Assembly: GCA_037975125.1 (NCBI GenBank)
Contig: JAJQOW010000227.1
Location: 1-64,000 of the forward strand
Direction of reading: 5' to 3'
Origin: Latrodectus hesperus
Taxonomy: Eukaryota > Arthropoda > Arachnida > Araneae > Theridiidae
Length of the DNA: 64,000 bases
In this document: positions 43,531 through 55,462 of the stretch, in pieces
How positions within the stretch are numbered: position 1 is the stretch's first letter
How the letters are laid out: every line of letters begins with the position of its first letter
Notes under the pieces: generated by a model
The model's input: only the letters and a program-made list of their open reading frames with translations
Told to the model about the DNA's origin: nothing
Databases searched by the model: none
Translations under genes and position numbers: made by a program

Positions 43531-46500
43531 AAACTTGAGAGAAGCAAACAAATAGTTAATATAAATAAATAGTTTAGAAAATAAAAAATATTCAATAAAA
43601 ACTGAGAATTCTTCACTACGAAGAGTTGAAATTTGTACTTAAGTATTTGCCTCAAATGTATTACTTACAAATATTAAAATTACAACACAATAAATTGTAA
43701 CGATTAAAATTATACTGATGATAATTCTTGAAGTATTAATTTTTTGAATAGTACCGGAATAAAATACAGATTATATACATTATTTTCATAAAAAATTTAT
43801 TAAGAACGCTTTGAAAAGTAAAAAATTCGTAAAAACTTTACACATAGAATTTTTTTTTTTTTTGGCATTTTATTATAAATTAAAAATATTATTGAAAATA
43901 ATTTCTGTAGTTTTGTGATTAGAATAAAATAGTTTATTAGTTGAGATTGAAATTTACCTCCAACACTAAATTCTTCCAAAAATTTTAATTCATTATGTAA
44001 AATGATGCATTGACCACAAATTTTATAATTTTACTTTAACTAGATTTGAGCTTGTAAAATTCAACCGCAAACAAGAGACCAATAATTTAAAATAATCTCT
44101 TCAAATTAAGAGTTATTTATTCCATGTGAATTCTATAAATTCATAAACAAAGTAAGCATTACAAGCAGCATTAAATATAGCTTAGCTGTTTTTAATTAAA
44201 GTAATCCAAAAGCAAATTAAAAAATTAATTTAAATTTTCTTATAAACTAAATTTTTACTTGTAAATGCTATTCACTATTTTTTTTAATTTATAATAAACA
44301 CCTGAAAATAAAAAATAATTTACAGATGTTATCAACTAATGGAAATTTTTGCAGAAATATTTTGAAAGTTTAATTTTTAAAGAAGTAATGTGACTCTGAA
44401 CTTTTTTTAATTCTCATCAATAAAATGATAAAATTACTACAGTGACTAGAAAAAAGCTTTACCTTTAACCCATATGTATATATATATATAGCAAGTTTCT
44501 ATTGCTTAATATGTTTTACATTGTTAAGCTTTCTCAGGTTTCTAAAATTAAATTTACTGTAATGATTAAAAAAAAGGTTTCCATTTAACCTAACAAGTTT
44601 CCTCTGCTTACTATGTTTTATGTATGTTTTACATTGTTTAGATTCTTCAGATTTCTATAATTAAAATAATTGAAAAATTAATTAATGCATATTCTGTAAA
44701 GAAAAAGTATTTGAAGTGTTAAAAAGTATAATATTGTGAAGTTTAGTTATACAAGTAATGTACTTTTCAGTTAAAAATATTCCGATATACAAAGTTTCTC
44801 TAAAAAATATTGCTAGTTATAAATCAGAAGCATTTTCACATTTTATAATTAAACATGCAAGGAGAATAATCGAGATTTACCATGTCTTTACGGGGAACGA
44901 AATTATTTATATAAAGCAAATTTGTCCACTAGTTGGCTTGACATTTCTCCGTCAAGTGTTCGGTCACAGTCTCTTTCCAAATAGGTCCCGATCCGAGAGG
45001 AGGTAGAAGAAAGACACAAGCCATGACCAGCAAGAAAGAGGGTGTCAACCTAAGAAGTCATGAAATTCCGACATGATTATTGATTAAATAATTAACAGAG
45101 AGAGAGGTATGCATTTGGTAACAATTGTGACATAAAATTCTCAGACAATAACAAGATAAAAATACATTTTGATCTAAAAATTCGGTAAAATACATAGAAA
45201 TACATTTTATTATAATGAGTGAAAAGAATTGAAAGATATCAAATTATGAAATAAAACGTCTACATTCAAAGAAATTTTTTTAAAAAGGAAATAAAGCTTT
45301 AATACACTTAATAAGAGTGATGTGTATTTAGTGGAAAAGATGAAGCTTCTCAAAAATTGAAAACTTTTCTTCTTTATCACAAATATTAATGACACATATA
45401 TTTGAAAAATATTAATAAATTCAAAAACATTGTGAAATGATCATTGATGTGAAGACAGGCATAGTAAAGAAACATTGCAATGTTTCTATTTAACTAACTT
45501 GAAATATACTTTCAGCCTTTTGTAAGAAATTAATTAAAAATGAAACATATAATTCCCTTTCTTTTGGAATGGGCAAATATCCCACAAAACTTTGTTATTT
45601 CACCACATTTTACCGTCCGTTTCAACATGATTGTTTAATAATATTATACGAATTATTTGTATTTGTTTTACATTTTTAAAAAAAATATATGTATTTCTAC
45701 TGTTTAATATTATTTCCTTTTCCAATACATGAATAGATATAATATCTAATGTAAAATAGTCACATATTTTCTTAATTGTAAAAGATATTATATAAATAGG
45801 TATATAAATCATCATACATATTTTCTTATATAAATTTTAGTATATTTGACAAATATCACAAATTGATATATCTCTTATTTTTTCTTCCATTTAATTAACC
45901 TCACCACTATTATTTACGTTTATTATTATCATTATTATTATTATAAGTAGTAGTAGTATTCACTTGTTTTAATTGCTTGCATGCGAAAAATTTTGTAAAC
46001 ACTATAACTCTTCTATGCTAAATAGTTATCCACGTATAAAATATTTAAATAATGAAATGAAATGAATAAAATATTAAATGAAATAAATGAATGTAAATGA
46101 AATGAATAAAATTATAATTTACTAGAAAAGTGTATACAATGACCGAAAATGCTTCTGTCTCATACTTATCTGTTTTAATCAATTTTACTGTACCGTATTT
46201 ATATTGATTGTCAAAGACGCAGCTTGTTCATAATGTTTGATATCTAAAAATGTTTAATGAACAAAGAATCATGCGCTAATTGGACTCTTTATATGCATTT
46301 GCCTCATGTACGATTATAAATAATGCTCTTACTGTATTATTTACTTTGATTAAATTTATACTTTGATATGTGTTTGTGATAACTGATTTTATCTTTTACA
46401 ATGTAATACGTAATGTTTATTTTTTACAATATTTATGCATACTATGTGAGAAAATACCTTCACGCACTCAGAAATAGTCATTGCTGACAATGAATTTAAA

Positions 46501-47479
46501 TATAAATATGAAAAGTATGAATAAGCATTGGTATTCATGTAATTTATGAGTTCTGTTTACAGCTATGCAAACTTACACTTTGCTAGTATTTTCACATACC
46601 TGATTATATATTTCTCACTTATGCATTAATATAAAACAGTTCTAACTATTTACGCGAATTTTCCTCACTACTAGCACTTTCCTTCTAAAAAATTTGAACT
46701 AAATGAAAAACATGCGTCAAAGTATTTTAAGATATTGCATTATGGATTAAAAATGATCAAAATGTTATAACAAATGAAATAATTTGTGGAATTTGATTTG
46801 GATTAAATTATTAATTGTGATACAAAAAAAATTTAAAATAAAATTCTCAAACGAATCGGCTTCGTGCCTGAAAAATGGCAACAAAGTATTAAAATCTATC
46901 ACTTAACCTTTTTGCAAAAAGCTTTAAGATATTACCCTTTAAATAATAACAATATCATTGCAATTATTCTGTGTAACAATAGTATCACAATTGACTTAAG
47001 TAAAGTCTTTTCTTATATAAAATCTCATAAATATATAATAAACGTAATTAGTAGCTAACAAATATGTATTGTAAAATGACAGTTTTCTCTTATAAAATTA
47101 CGTACTTCTAAGAATAATAGTAAGATTCAAACAGTTACTTTTTTCTAAACTTTGAAGTATAGAGCATTTCCTTTAAAATTATAATGTAAAATTAAAGCAA
47201 AGGGTATTACATACAGGGTATACATCGAAGTTCAGTATATTTCATTTAAAATGCTAAATATAACATTAATTCTGTTTGATCTAAACAACATTCCATATTT
47301 AAAAAATTAAGGATTTTATTAAAAAATAAATATAACATATAAGCATATATTTATGTAAGATATGTAAGCTATGAGTTCTCACACACGTTTAAGCGTGTGC
47401 ACATAATACAATGCAGATCTTAATCAATAAAACGTTTGCTAGAATTCACTCATTATATTTTATTTTTTCATTTCTGACT
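43531..47479. other. no feature recognised
   Basis: AT-rich. A less AT-rich patch at 44,930-45,070 includes a short inverted repeat (TTGACATTTC / CTTGACGG region) but no known family. Several short minus-strand frames are low-complexity. Confidence 0.45.
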
Positions 47480-47809
47480 TGATTCTGGCTCGAGCAGCCG
47501 ACCTGGACGGACGCACTACTGCTAAGCTCCTCAAACCTGTTCCGGACAGACTTAGGTCTATTGAAGCCGCGGGCAGCTATGCCTGCATCCATTGTATGCA
47601 GACTAAAGACAAACCAACGCTCTGACGTATTACAAGGAAGCGGTTTTTAGAAAATAATCTAAAACTGCAGTTCGAACAAAAAAAAGCAATTTTCATTGCT
47701 ATTAATTGTTCTTACTATCATCATCTACCTGACTCTACAACGACGACTGGACTGAATAATAGACCCGAACACCAACACCGGAAACAACACCATCATCCAA
47801 CCATTCAAA

Positions 47810-49135
47810 ATGGCTGGAGTTATGAAAATGGAACTGGATGACCAATCGCTATGGGACGATGTTCTCTTCTACAAAGAACTGGATATGTATGTACAAGGAA
47901 AGAGACCCTGTAATGCCGAGACGCATCCTGACAGTGCTCTGCTAGATCAAATATTAAAAAGACAAAAGATCATCAAGAGAAACCGTAAAGCCTACGAGTG
48001 CAGGTAATTATGGTTTCGTTACTGTATTGGCTACCCCCCTCTATCCCTTCTTCCAGTAAGGAAGTTAACATAAGCACGGCTAATGTTGGCGGCAATAATA
48101 AGCCTAAAATCATTAATGATAAAGTTGCAAAAAAATAGTTAGTGAAGTTGAGAACGCTTTTGTGTTCCCTAAAAAAACTGCAAAAGCTACGTTTGCGAGT
48201 GTCGCTCAGACCCCCGTAGCCACATCCAACGCTTTTTCTGGGCTCCACCCACAGGGGAGGTCCCTGAGCAAATGGATGACCAGCCTGCCACAGAAACTGT
48301 CATAAAAATACCTCCAATCATAGTGAGATATGGAGAAAGCCACTATGCATTCATGGAAAAAATAAAATCTGAAGTAGGAAAAGAAATTGTGGCCAGAAAC
48401 TCTGGTGAAAATCTAAAACTACAGCCTAAAAGTCCTGAAGAACACAGGCAAATTACACGCTTCCTAGATACCCACCAGTATGAATACATGCTGCTTAGGG
48501 GAAAAAATGAAAAACCCAGAAAATTCGTAGTGAGAAATCTCCCTATGTCCACCAAAATTGAAGATATTACCACCGATTTGGAAAAACTTGGATTTAGAAT
48601 CCACAAAATTAGCAGGATGACGAGCCTGCGAATGGGCAAGCCCCTCCCACTATTTCTCGTCCAACTGTATGACAGCATAGACGTGAAAAAAATATACAAT
48701 GTAGAAACTCTATGCCATGTCTCAGGTGTCAAATTTGAACATTACAGAGGCACCAATACTATCATGCAATGTTTTAATTGCCAGAGATTGCACCATTCTA
48801 GTGAAGTTTTCCATATGGCACCCAGATGTGTGAAATGTGCTGAAAAGCACAACACACGAGACTATTCGAGAAACAAGAAAGTTGAGCAACCGGCGTGTTG
48901 CAACTGCCAGAGCAATCATCCTGCCAGCTATAGGGGGTGTACAAAATTCCCTAAAATAACAAAAGCCCAACCAAAAATTAAAACAAACTATGTGAGACAG
49001 GAAATTTCTTACGCTAATGTGGCAGCTGGTCGTACTGAAACCAACGCTTGTGTGGCACGCCCTACAATAAGCCCCGTCCAAGAGCAGGAGTGTCCAAGTA
49101 ATGGAACTAAATCAACATCAGAAATAGGTGAATAA
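47810..49135 (+). pseudogene. Jockey-like ORF1 (Gag-like, PRE_C2HC plus zinc knuckles)
   Basis: Starts MAGVMKMELDDQSLWDDVLF; a stop after AYECR and a frameshift (near 48,000-48,250) separate it from a 287-residue open frame. That frame has KPRKFVVRNLPMSTKIEDIT, the associated PRE_C2HC-type domain, and two zinc-knuckle regions beginning CFNCQRLHHSSEV and CCNCQSNHPASYRGC. Two knuckle cysteines appear replaced (EVFHMAP, TRDYSRN). In Jockey elements this protein binds the element RNA. Confidence 0.88.
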
Positions 49136-49264
49136 TTCACCCTGTTACGAGAAATAAAGCAAGTCTTTGCTGGAATCAATATTTCCGAGGCCAACTGCGA
49201 AAGCAGAGAGGACAAGATGTTCGTGATTATGGACATGTTTCAGGACACAACCAAATAAAAAATT

Positions 49265-51700
49265 ATGATTTCCACACAGCAGAGGCTTCTAATTTGCTCA
49301 TGGAACTCTCGCGGGATTAGGCAGAGAATTGCGGAGCTCAGAGATTTTGTAAATGAGCACAAATCTGATATTTTACTCATTCAAGAGTCATTCTTACATG
49401 CTGCTATCAACATCAACATAGCAGGGTATTGTTGTTATAGGAACGATAGACCTGGAAATGCCTCACTTAATGGAGGTGGGACAGCAATTTTTATCAAAAG
49501 TAATCTCCCACACTACAGAAACAACACCCATAGACTACACAAAGTTGAAGCTACCTTGGTCACAGTGACCCTGCCAACTTTACCCCACATTACCTTCAGC
49601 TCTACATATATTCGCCCAAACCCACAATACCAATACATAAATATGGACGAAGAAACACTTCTCTCAATAAATTATGTTATTGTAATCTGTGGAGATCTGA
49701 ACGCCAAACACGCTGCATGGAACAACAGAAACTCAAATAAAACAGGAAACATAATAAAATCTTTTGCTCAAAAAGCAGAATTAAACATCCATGCACCGAA
49801 TACACCCACGCATTTTAGCGTTAATACCGCCACAACAATAGACATAGCACTAATCAGAGGAATGAACTACAAAACCAATATCTATGCACTACCAGAACTC
49901 AGCTCAGATCATAATCTAGTCATGATCGAGTTCAACTTAAATTTTCCTCTGAGTAAAACACCTAAATTACACAACACGGACTTGATTAAATACAATCAAA
50001 TATTAAAAAATAAACCATTTTTCTATAACAATTCCCAAACGAGAGATGAACTTGAAACCGAAGCGATTCGCTTGGAGGCGGAGCTACTTGAGGTGCACCG
50101 CGTATCAGAGAAGCCAGTTACCCTTAGTCCCACTCTCCCACTCCCTAGATATCTTCGCAATCTGAAGACGAAAAGAAATAGACTCAGAAAAGAACATCAA
50201 AATACCAGAGATCACAAACTTAAAAAGAGAATACAATAGAGCAAACCAGGAATTCAGAGCCAAGATTAGCGAATACAACAACACTCAATGGAGAGAAAAA
50301 TTACAATCTTTAACTACACACGAGCGCTCCATATGGAAGGCCGTCGGTATGTTTAAAAAAAGAGCGCAACATTATCCACCCATTCAAGGCGCAAATAACA
50401 TAGCATACACAGATAAAGAAAAAACAGAGACAATTGCCGACGTTTTTGAAAAACAATTCATTACACATGATCTACATGACACAAGCACTGAAAAACAAGT
50501 CGCTCAAACCACAATCAGATTTCTCTCCAGAACACACACACAAGTTATTGAAAGCACCACTCCCTCAGAGGTCATGGCAATAATCAAGAAAATGAAAGAC
50601 CAAAAATCGCCAGGCATGGATGGCATCACCAATAAAATGATAAAAAAAGCCCCTCTAAAAATCCTATTCAAAATTACCATGCTAATCAACCAAATTCTTA
50701 AACTCACTTATTTCCCCAAGCTATGGAAAACCGCATCTAATTATAGACCAATCAGTCTACTGCCTTCCCTTAGCAAAATTGCTGAAGGTATAATTCTTAA
50801 TCGATTAGACAAATACTTAAATGAAAACAATATACTGATTCCAGAATAACATGGTTTCAGATTACATCACTCAACTACTCATCAGTTAATGAGAGTAGGT
50901 GAAACTATTACAAGCGGTTTTCAAACCAGAAAAAGCACTGGTGCAGTATCCCTTGACATTGCCAAGGCCTTTGACTGAGTTTGGATAGGCGGACTTGTGT
51001 TTAAACTCATACAAATTGGTCTCCCGGACCCACTCATTAGACTTATGATTTCATATCTTTTGGGACGTAAGTTTCACGTTCGCATAGGCACCACCCATTC
51101 CACAACAAGACCCATCTTAGCAAGAGTGCCACAGGGGTCAAAACTAGGACCAAGACTATTCTTAATCTAGGTGAACGATATACCAAAACACCCACAAACA
51201 TCACTGCATCTTTTTGCCGATAACACAATGATTTTAACACAACAGAGGAAAATGTCTAATATCCCTAAAGCATTAAACACGCACTTACAGCGTCTTGAGC
51301 TCTGGTTTAAAAAGTGGAAAATTTTAGTGAACGAACATAAAAGCGTAGCAATTATTTTTACAAAAAAAAAAAATCCAATAACTGTAGAAAAAATTCAAAT
51401 CAACGGAAAAATCATCCCATGGTCGCCAACGTGCAAATACTTAGGCATCACTCTTGACAAAAAGTTGACATGGCACCCCCATCTTAACAACATAATTGAA
51501 AAATATAAACAAAGATCAACGGTATTATACCCGCTCCTAAAATGGAGCTCCAACCTATCATTAGAAAATAAAGTGCTCATTTACAAAGCATATCTCAGAC
51601 CACTGTAGTCCTATACCTGTCCTGTCTGAGGTTACACCCATGATTAAAAAATTAAAAAATTAGAAACCCTCCAAAACAAAACCATCCGGCTAGCAGTTAA
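49265..51700 (+). pseudogene. Jockey-like ORF2 (endonuclease plus reverse transcriptase)
   Basis: The first frame (49,265-50,239) is an apurinic-type endonuclease: SWNSRGIRQRIAELR, IQESF, GGGTAIFIKSNLPHY, CGDLNAKHAAWNN and SSDHNLVMIEF. A frameshift near 50,220 moves to RT: DQKSPGMDGITNKMIKKAPL, then SNYRPISLLPSLSKIAEGII. Stops occur at 50,847, 50,976 and 51,168. FADD reads FADN. Between FPKLWKTA and SNYRPIS about a dozen usual residues are missing, an in-frame deletion. The C-terminal part reads CKYLGITLDKKLTWHPHLNN and then breaks up after 51,606. Confidence 0.9.
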
Positions 51701-52019
51701 AGCACCATGGTATTCTAGAAATGAAAAAAATTATAAAAGAAATCAAACTACCCCTAATTCGAACATACTTTGCAAACATAATGTATAACATGTATAAAAA
51801 CTTAGAAAAAACGAAAATCATTCAATAATTAATATTCCGTCCTATAACGACCTCAGTACAAGTAACAGACAACGCCCCATAGCATTATTACAATATTCAG
51901 AAAAGTTTCCTCACCAACCGCCATGATAAACATGCATGAGCAACTATACTAACTATCATACCCAGGAAAATAATATGTATTTTGTATATAACCATTTAAC
52001 CTGCTAACTGTATATAATT

Positions 52020-52262
52020 AGTGAAAAAAATGTAAAATAAATGATTTTTTTTATATAATCATGCCAGATAAAGTGATTAAAAGCTAGGAAAAAAATGTGG
52101 GAAAAAAATGTAAAATAGAAATGTGTTTTCTGTATATATTCATGCAAGATAAATAGAATAAAAACAAGAAAAAAGTAGGAAAAAAAATGCAAAATCAAAG
52201 CAACTTTTTTGTACATATTTATGCTTATAAAAAAACAAAATAAAGAAAAAATGTGAAAAAAA
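52020..52262. repeat. 77-base tandem repeat in LINE 3' UTR
   Basis: Units begin near 52,020, 52,097, 52,174 and 52,252 with GTG(GG)AAAAAAATGTAAAAT and include TATATATTCATGCAAGATAA-type sequence. A long minus-strand frame through it is an artefact of the A-rich repeat. Confidence 0.8.
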
Positions 52263-52499
52263 TATATATATATTATTGTGTCTAGGAACTTTATCATTGT
52301 CACAGTCTATTCTGTAACTGTATATAGTATTTAATTTATGTTAACATTTCTTATTAACCAGCTCATGCATGTTTAAATAAACTTAAATTAAATCAACATC
52401 CAAAATGGTAAATTATCATAATTTTAAAAAAAATTAAAAGTTAATATCAAAATTAAACTTAAATTTTCATGTTTATCCAAGTTTTAAATGTAAAATTCT

Positions 52500-52640
52500 C
52501 TAAGCCCCGCCCCTTAAATGCACAGCATACTTTAAGCCAATCAGTATCAGCCATAGTTCACTGCTCATTCTAGATACAGAAGAGGGTTGAGGATCGATGA
52601 TCCAGGAACCTCAGAAACCAGCCAGCCGGCAACCACTTCA
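52500..52640. promoter_or_regulatory. GC-box and CCAAT-containing block
   Basis: GCCCCGCCCC at about 52,504, then GCCAATCAG at about 52,537, then a GC-richer stretch to CAGCCAGCCGGCAACC, all in very AT-rich surroundings. It could be a promoter or part of a solo LTR. No downstream open frame was recognised. Confidence 0.25.
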
Positions 52641-53312
52641 TATTTTATTTATTTGATATATTTATACATTATTTTAAGTTACTGAATTCATATCTTAATT
52701 TTAAATACTGTTCTTTAATTCGTTCTTATGTAAATAGCTTAAGAATCTATTCTCAATATGAACATCTCGATTTTGTTGTATTTGTTTTTAAACAAAGTGC
52801 GAGGCTTTCATCGCCTGCGAAATTTTATTTTAAATAATGCCAACTGTTTAACTTCTTGTTAAATAAATAATTATTTTAAAAAAACCACGACTTAAAGCAT
52901 TTATATGTGAAATTATCTTGAGATAATTCAGAATTGAAAAGGAAAATTACGATCAAGTGTTTGGGAATAGATTTATATTTTTTCATCATGACAGAACATA
53001 ATTTAAGAATTTGAAATTTCAATTTTATTCATATAAAATTATAATTTTAATTCCCACAATTATAGATTTGCGTTTGTTTTTCCAATTGAAAAGAAATATG
53101 CATAATTAGTTTGCTCCCAAATCTAAGTATATAACTATGTAATTGTTTATATCTTCTTAGAATTTAATTAAATAACTGTATTAATCCAAACAATCATGTC
53201 TTATCTAAATAACTGTATTAGTAATATATTGTGGGTGGGTCGTCTGTAAGACTATATAAATAGGCACCCATGTACTGCTATTTCTGATTAAAAGTTATAA
53301 AAGGCTACACTT
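52641..53312. other. no feature recognised
   Basis: AT-rich; nothing seen except the tail of the GC-box block. Confidence 0.5.
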
Positions 53313-53324
53313 CATATATATATA

Positions 53325-53380
<56 letters not shown>
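53313..53380. repeat. (TA)n microsatellite
   Basis: About 30 units with one interruption (ATAATTATA). Confidence 0.95.
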
Positions 53381-53381
<1 letters not shown>

Positions 53382-53599
53382 CTTACTTTAACCACATACT
53401 ACAACGAATGTAATATTTTTATTATTCATGATAAAAAAGATGATTGAAATAGAAGAAATCATGCTACTTATAAGTAGGACAGCCCACACAGAAATTGTAA
53501 TTACTTTTATTTCCTCATTTAAAACACGTATGCATAGGATTTTCTTTTGATTAAAAGACAGATAAATAAAAGAAAAAAAGAAGTAAATGTTTTTTAATT

Positions 53600-53755
53600 A
53601 TTCGATTCACCTTTAATTATTCACAGTTTACTCTATCTTGAAAGTTCCAATTTACATTATCTTTAAACTTTTCAGAAAAATCTTCCGTTAATTTTTTATT
53701 CACATAAATTCTTCTCCCACCAACATTATCTTGCAATTATTCAAAAGCATCTTTT
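53600..53755 (-). other. possible decayed coding fragment
   Basis: The minus strand reads KDAFE, stop, LQDNVGGRRIYVNKKLTEDF and SEKFKDNVNWNFQDR, with a plausible residue mix for a protein but no recognised family. It may be a relic. Confidence 0.2.
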
Positions 53756-53949
53756 AACTTTTGATTTTGAGAAATTATAATCCCCAATTTACTATATATT
53801 TAAAATTTTCAATAAATTCTAATGATAATTCTTTATATTTAGAAATATTTTTTTTATCCAACACCCGTCCTCGGCATCTCTGTCATTAATCGAGGAGCAG
53901 CTCAATAAAAAGATGAACTGGTATAAAAACAAGATAAAAAATTTTTTAG

Positions 53950-54160
53950 TAGCCACGTAAGAGTTGTTAGTCATAAACTTTAACACTTCAGGGCCATTCT
54001 TGAGGTGAGCGGCAGCCATATCACCATGATTGCAAAATGGACAACGAGCAGAATTTATCACATTTATTGGAAGCAGATGCTTTTGCGGTCAGTCATGTCT
54101 AGTTGTCAACCGGAAACAAGGAACACCAATAGCTCGTGGTAATCTTCGCAACAACTGGTC
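53950..54160 (-). pseudogene. LINE RNase H C-terminal tail fragment
   Basis: The minus strand reads LPRAIGVPCFRLTTRHD, then a stop, then PINVINSARCPFCNHGDMAA and HLKNGPEVLKFM. This resembles the tail of RNase H-bearing LINEs (FRL-TGHD-L--HL--IG---S--C--C------HL--CP). It abuts the Tc1-like fragment at the edge of duplication arm B. Confidence 0.6.
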
Positions 54161-54445
54161 ACTATGCCCCTCGTAAATTCGTCTCTCTGCTGGAACTGAT
54201 TCAGTCGATGAGGGCCAAACATTCTCTGCAATTACAGGCGTTATTTGCGACAAGAACAAACTTTCAATAAGTAATGGAGCGAATATTGCTCATTCTGCCG
54301 GTTCCTCACCTTATATCTTATACTATTTGCGATTTGCAGCTGCGCATTTCACATTATTTGGATAACTATGTATGGTGCGTCTACCCTTAAATTTGCATAG
54401 TTTTCTGGCAACTCATTCTTTGTCTTGCATCCTCAATGTAGCGTA
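54161..54445 (-). mobile_element. Tc1-like element, terminal fragment (arm B)
   Basis: Reverse-complement copy of the first 280 bases of the element at 38,204, including its terminal repeat (TTGCATCCTCAATGTAG). It stops abruptly at the edge of the duplication. Confidence 0.8.
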
Positions 54446-55118
54446 GTTTATAAATGTTTTTCTTTCATGAGTTGGGAACTTAATTACTGTAAAGCACATC
54501 ATAAAGCTTCTTAACATCCACCCTTTATTTTTACCTTTCAGTAACTGTAATCAGCTAATGTGGTATTTCTCCTGCCAAATAAAACTTGCTTCTTATAGGT
54601 CATGCATTAGAATATATTCAGTAGTTTAAATTGCAAATATCATGAATAATATTTAAGAGACTGATCATGTCTTTTAGTTACCTAATAAAATTGGCATACC
54701 AGGTTTACACCCAGAATGTAGTTATAAGCCTAAGCTTAGATTGTTGCAGCAAGGAAAATATATAATTTTAATATATATTATTTATCAAAGAAACCGCACC
54801 CTTACTGATGCAAGTAACTTTTTTGTGTTTCTTGAATACTTCATTTATTATTGTTTTTGCTATTTCAACAGAAATTTATAATTTTCACTTCTTTTCATCT
54901 ACATCTTGAGAAAAACTTCTTTATGGGATATAAATTACCTAGCTATTTCTAAGGTTTCAATAAGAAAATAATCTTTTGTTAAAAGTAAAGTTAAATAGTA
55001 TTTTGAACTTATAATGATAATGTTTAAAATAATTAAGTGAAAGTGTTATGCAGGTGTTTTTAGATCATAGTTTCTTTTAAAAAACATAAATGTTATTTAG
55101 AACAATAAAATAAATTTC

Positions 55119-55150
<32 letters not shown>

Positions 55151-55234
55151 ATGATTGAGTAAAAATATTTTAAACGTAATTGCGTAAATGGAATTTTTCT
55201 GAAATTCTTATCCTATAAAATGAATTATTGAATT

Positions 55235-55350
55235 AAGGAACACTTTGCAGATTATGGGTATTTCAGAACATAGCTGCAATTTTCTACGTAATGCGTCGGA
55301 TTAACTGTTGGATATATCTTGGCTGTTAAAGAAAAAATACAACTGTCTTT
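55235..55350 (+). pseudogene. pseudo-exon copy of NRF-6-like exon 3
   Basis: This is the arm B copy of exon 3, in reverse orientation to the gene. It still reads KEHF and, later, CVGLTVGYILAVKEK, but has two in-frame stops: TAG after FRT and TAA after FST. The acceptor and its pyrimidine tract are gone through a deletion of roughly 130 bases relative to arm A, and the donor GGTAAT has become TTTAAT. It cannot serve as an exon of the acyltransferase. Confidence 0.85.
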
Positions 55351-55462
55351 TTTAATGCAGTTTAATTTCTAATAATTTTTATACATTCAAATCTTTATCT
55401 CTAGTTTTCAGTTCACACAAAAATATTTTTGCCCCAGTATTTACACAAAAATTCTTAATATT

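Larger units (their letters stand above)
47480..52395 (+). mobile_element. Jockey-like LINE, near full length, inactive
   Basis: Includes a 5' leader from about 47,480 (GC-richer than surroundings), ORF1 (47,810-49,135), ORF2 (49,265 to about 51,700), a 3' UTR with a 77-base tandem repeat, and an A-rich end near 52,395. The 5' boundary is approximate and no target duplication was verified. If the acyltransferase gene continues beyond 64 kb, this LINE lies antisense in its intron. Confidence 0.92.

Noticed and set aside
48343..49236. Minus-strand frames of 129, 119 and 75 residues
   Set aside because: They are shadows of the LINE ORF1 on the plus strand.
52004..52303. 99-residue hydrophobic minus-strand frame
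   Set aside because: It reads the A-rich tandem repeat of the LINE 3' UTR in reverse; composition is entirely Phe-rich low complexity.
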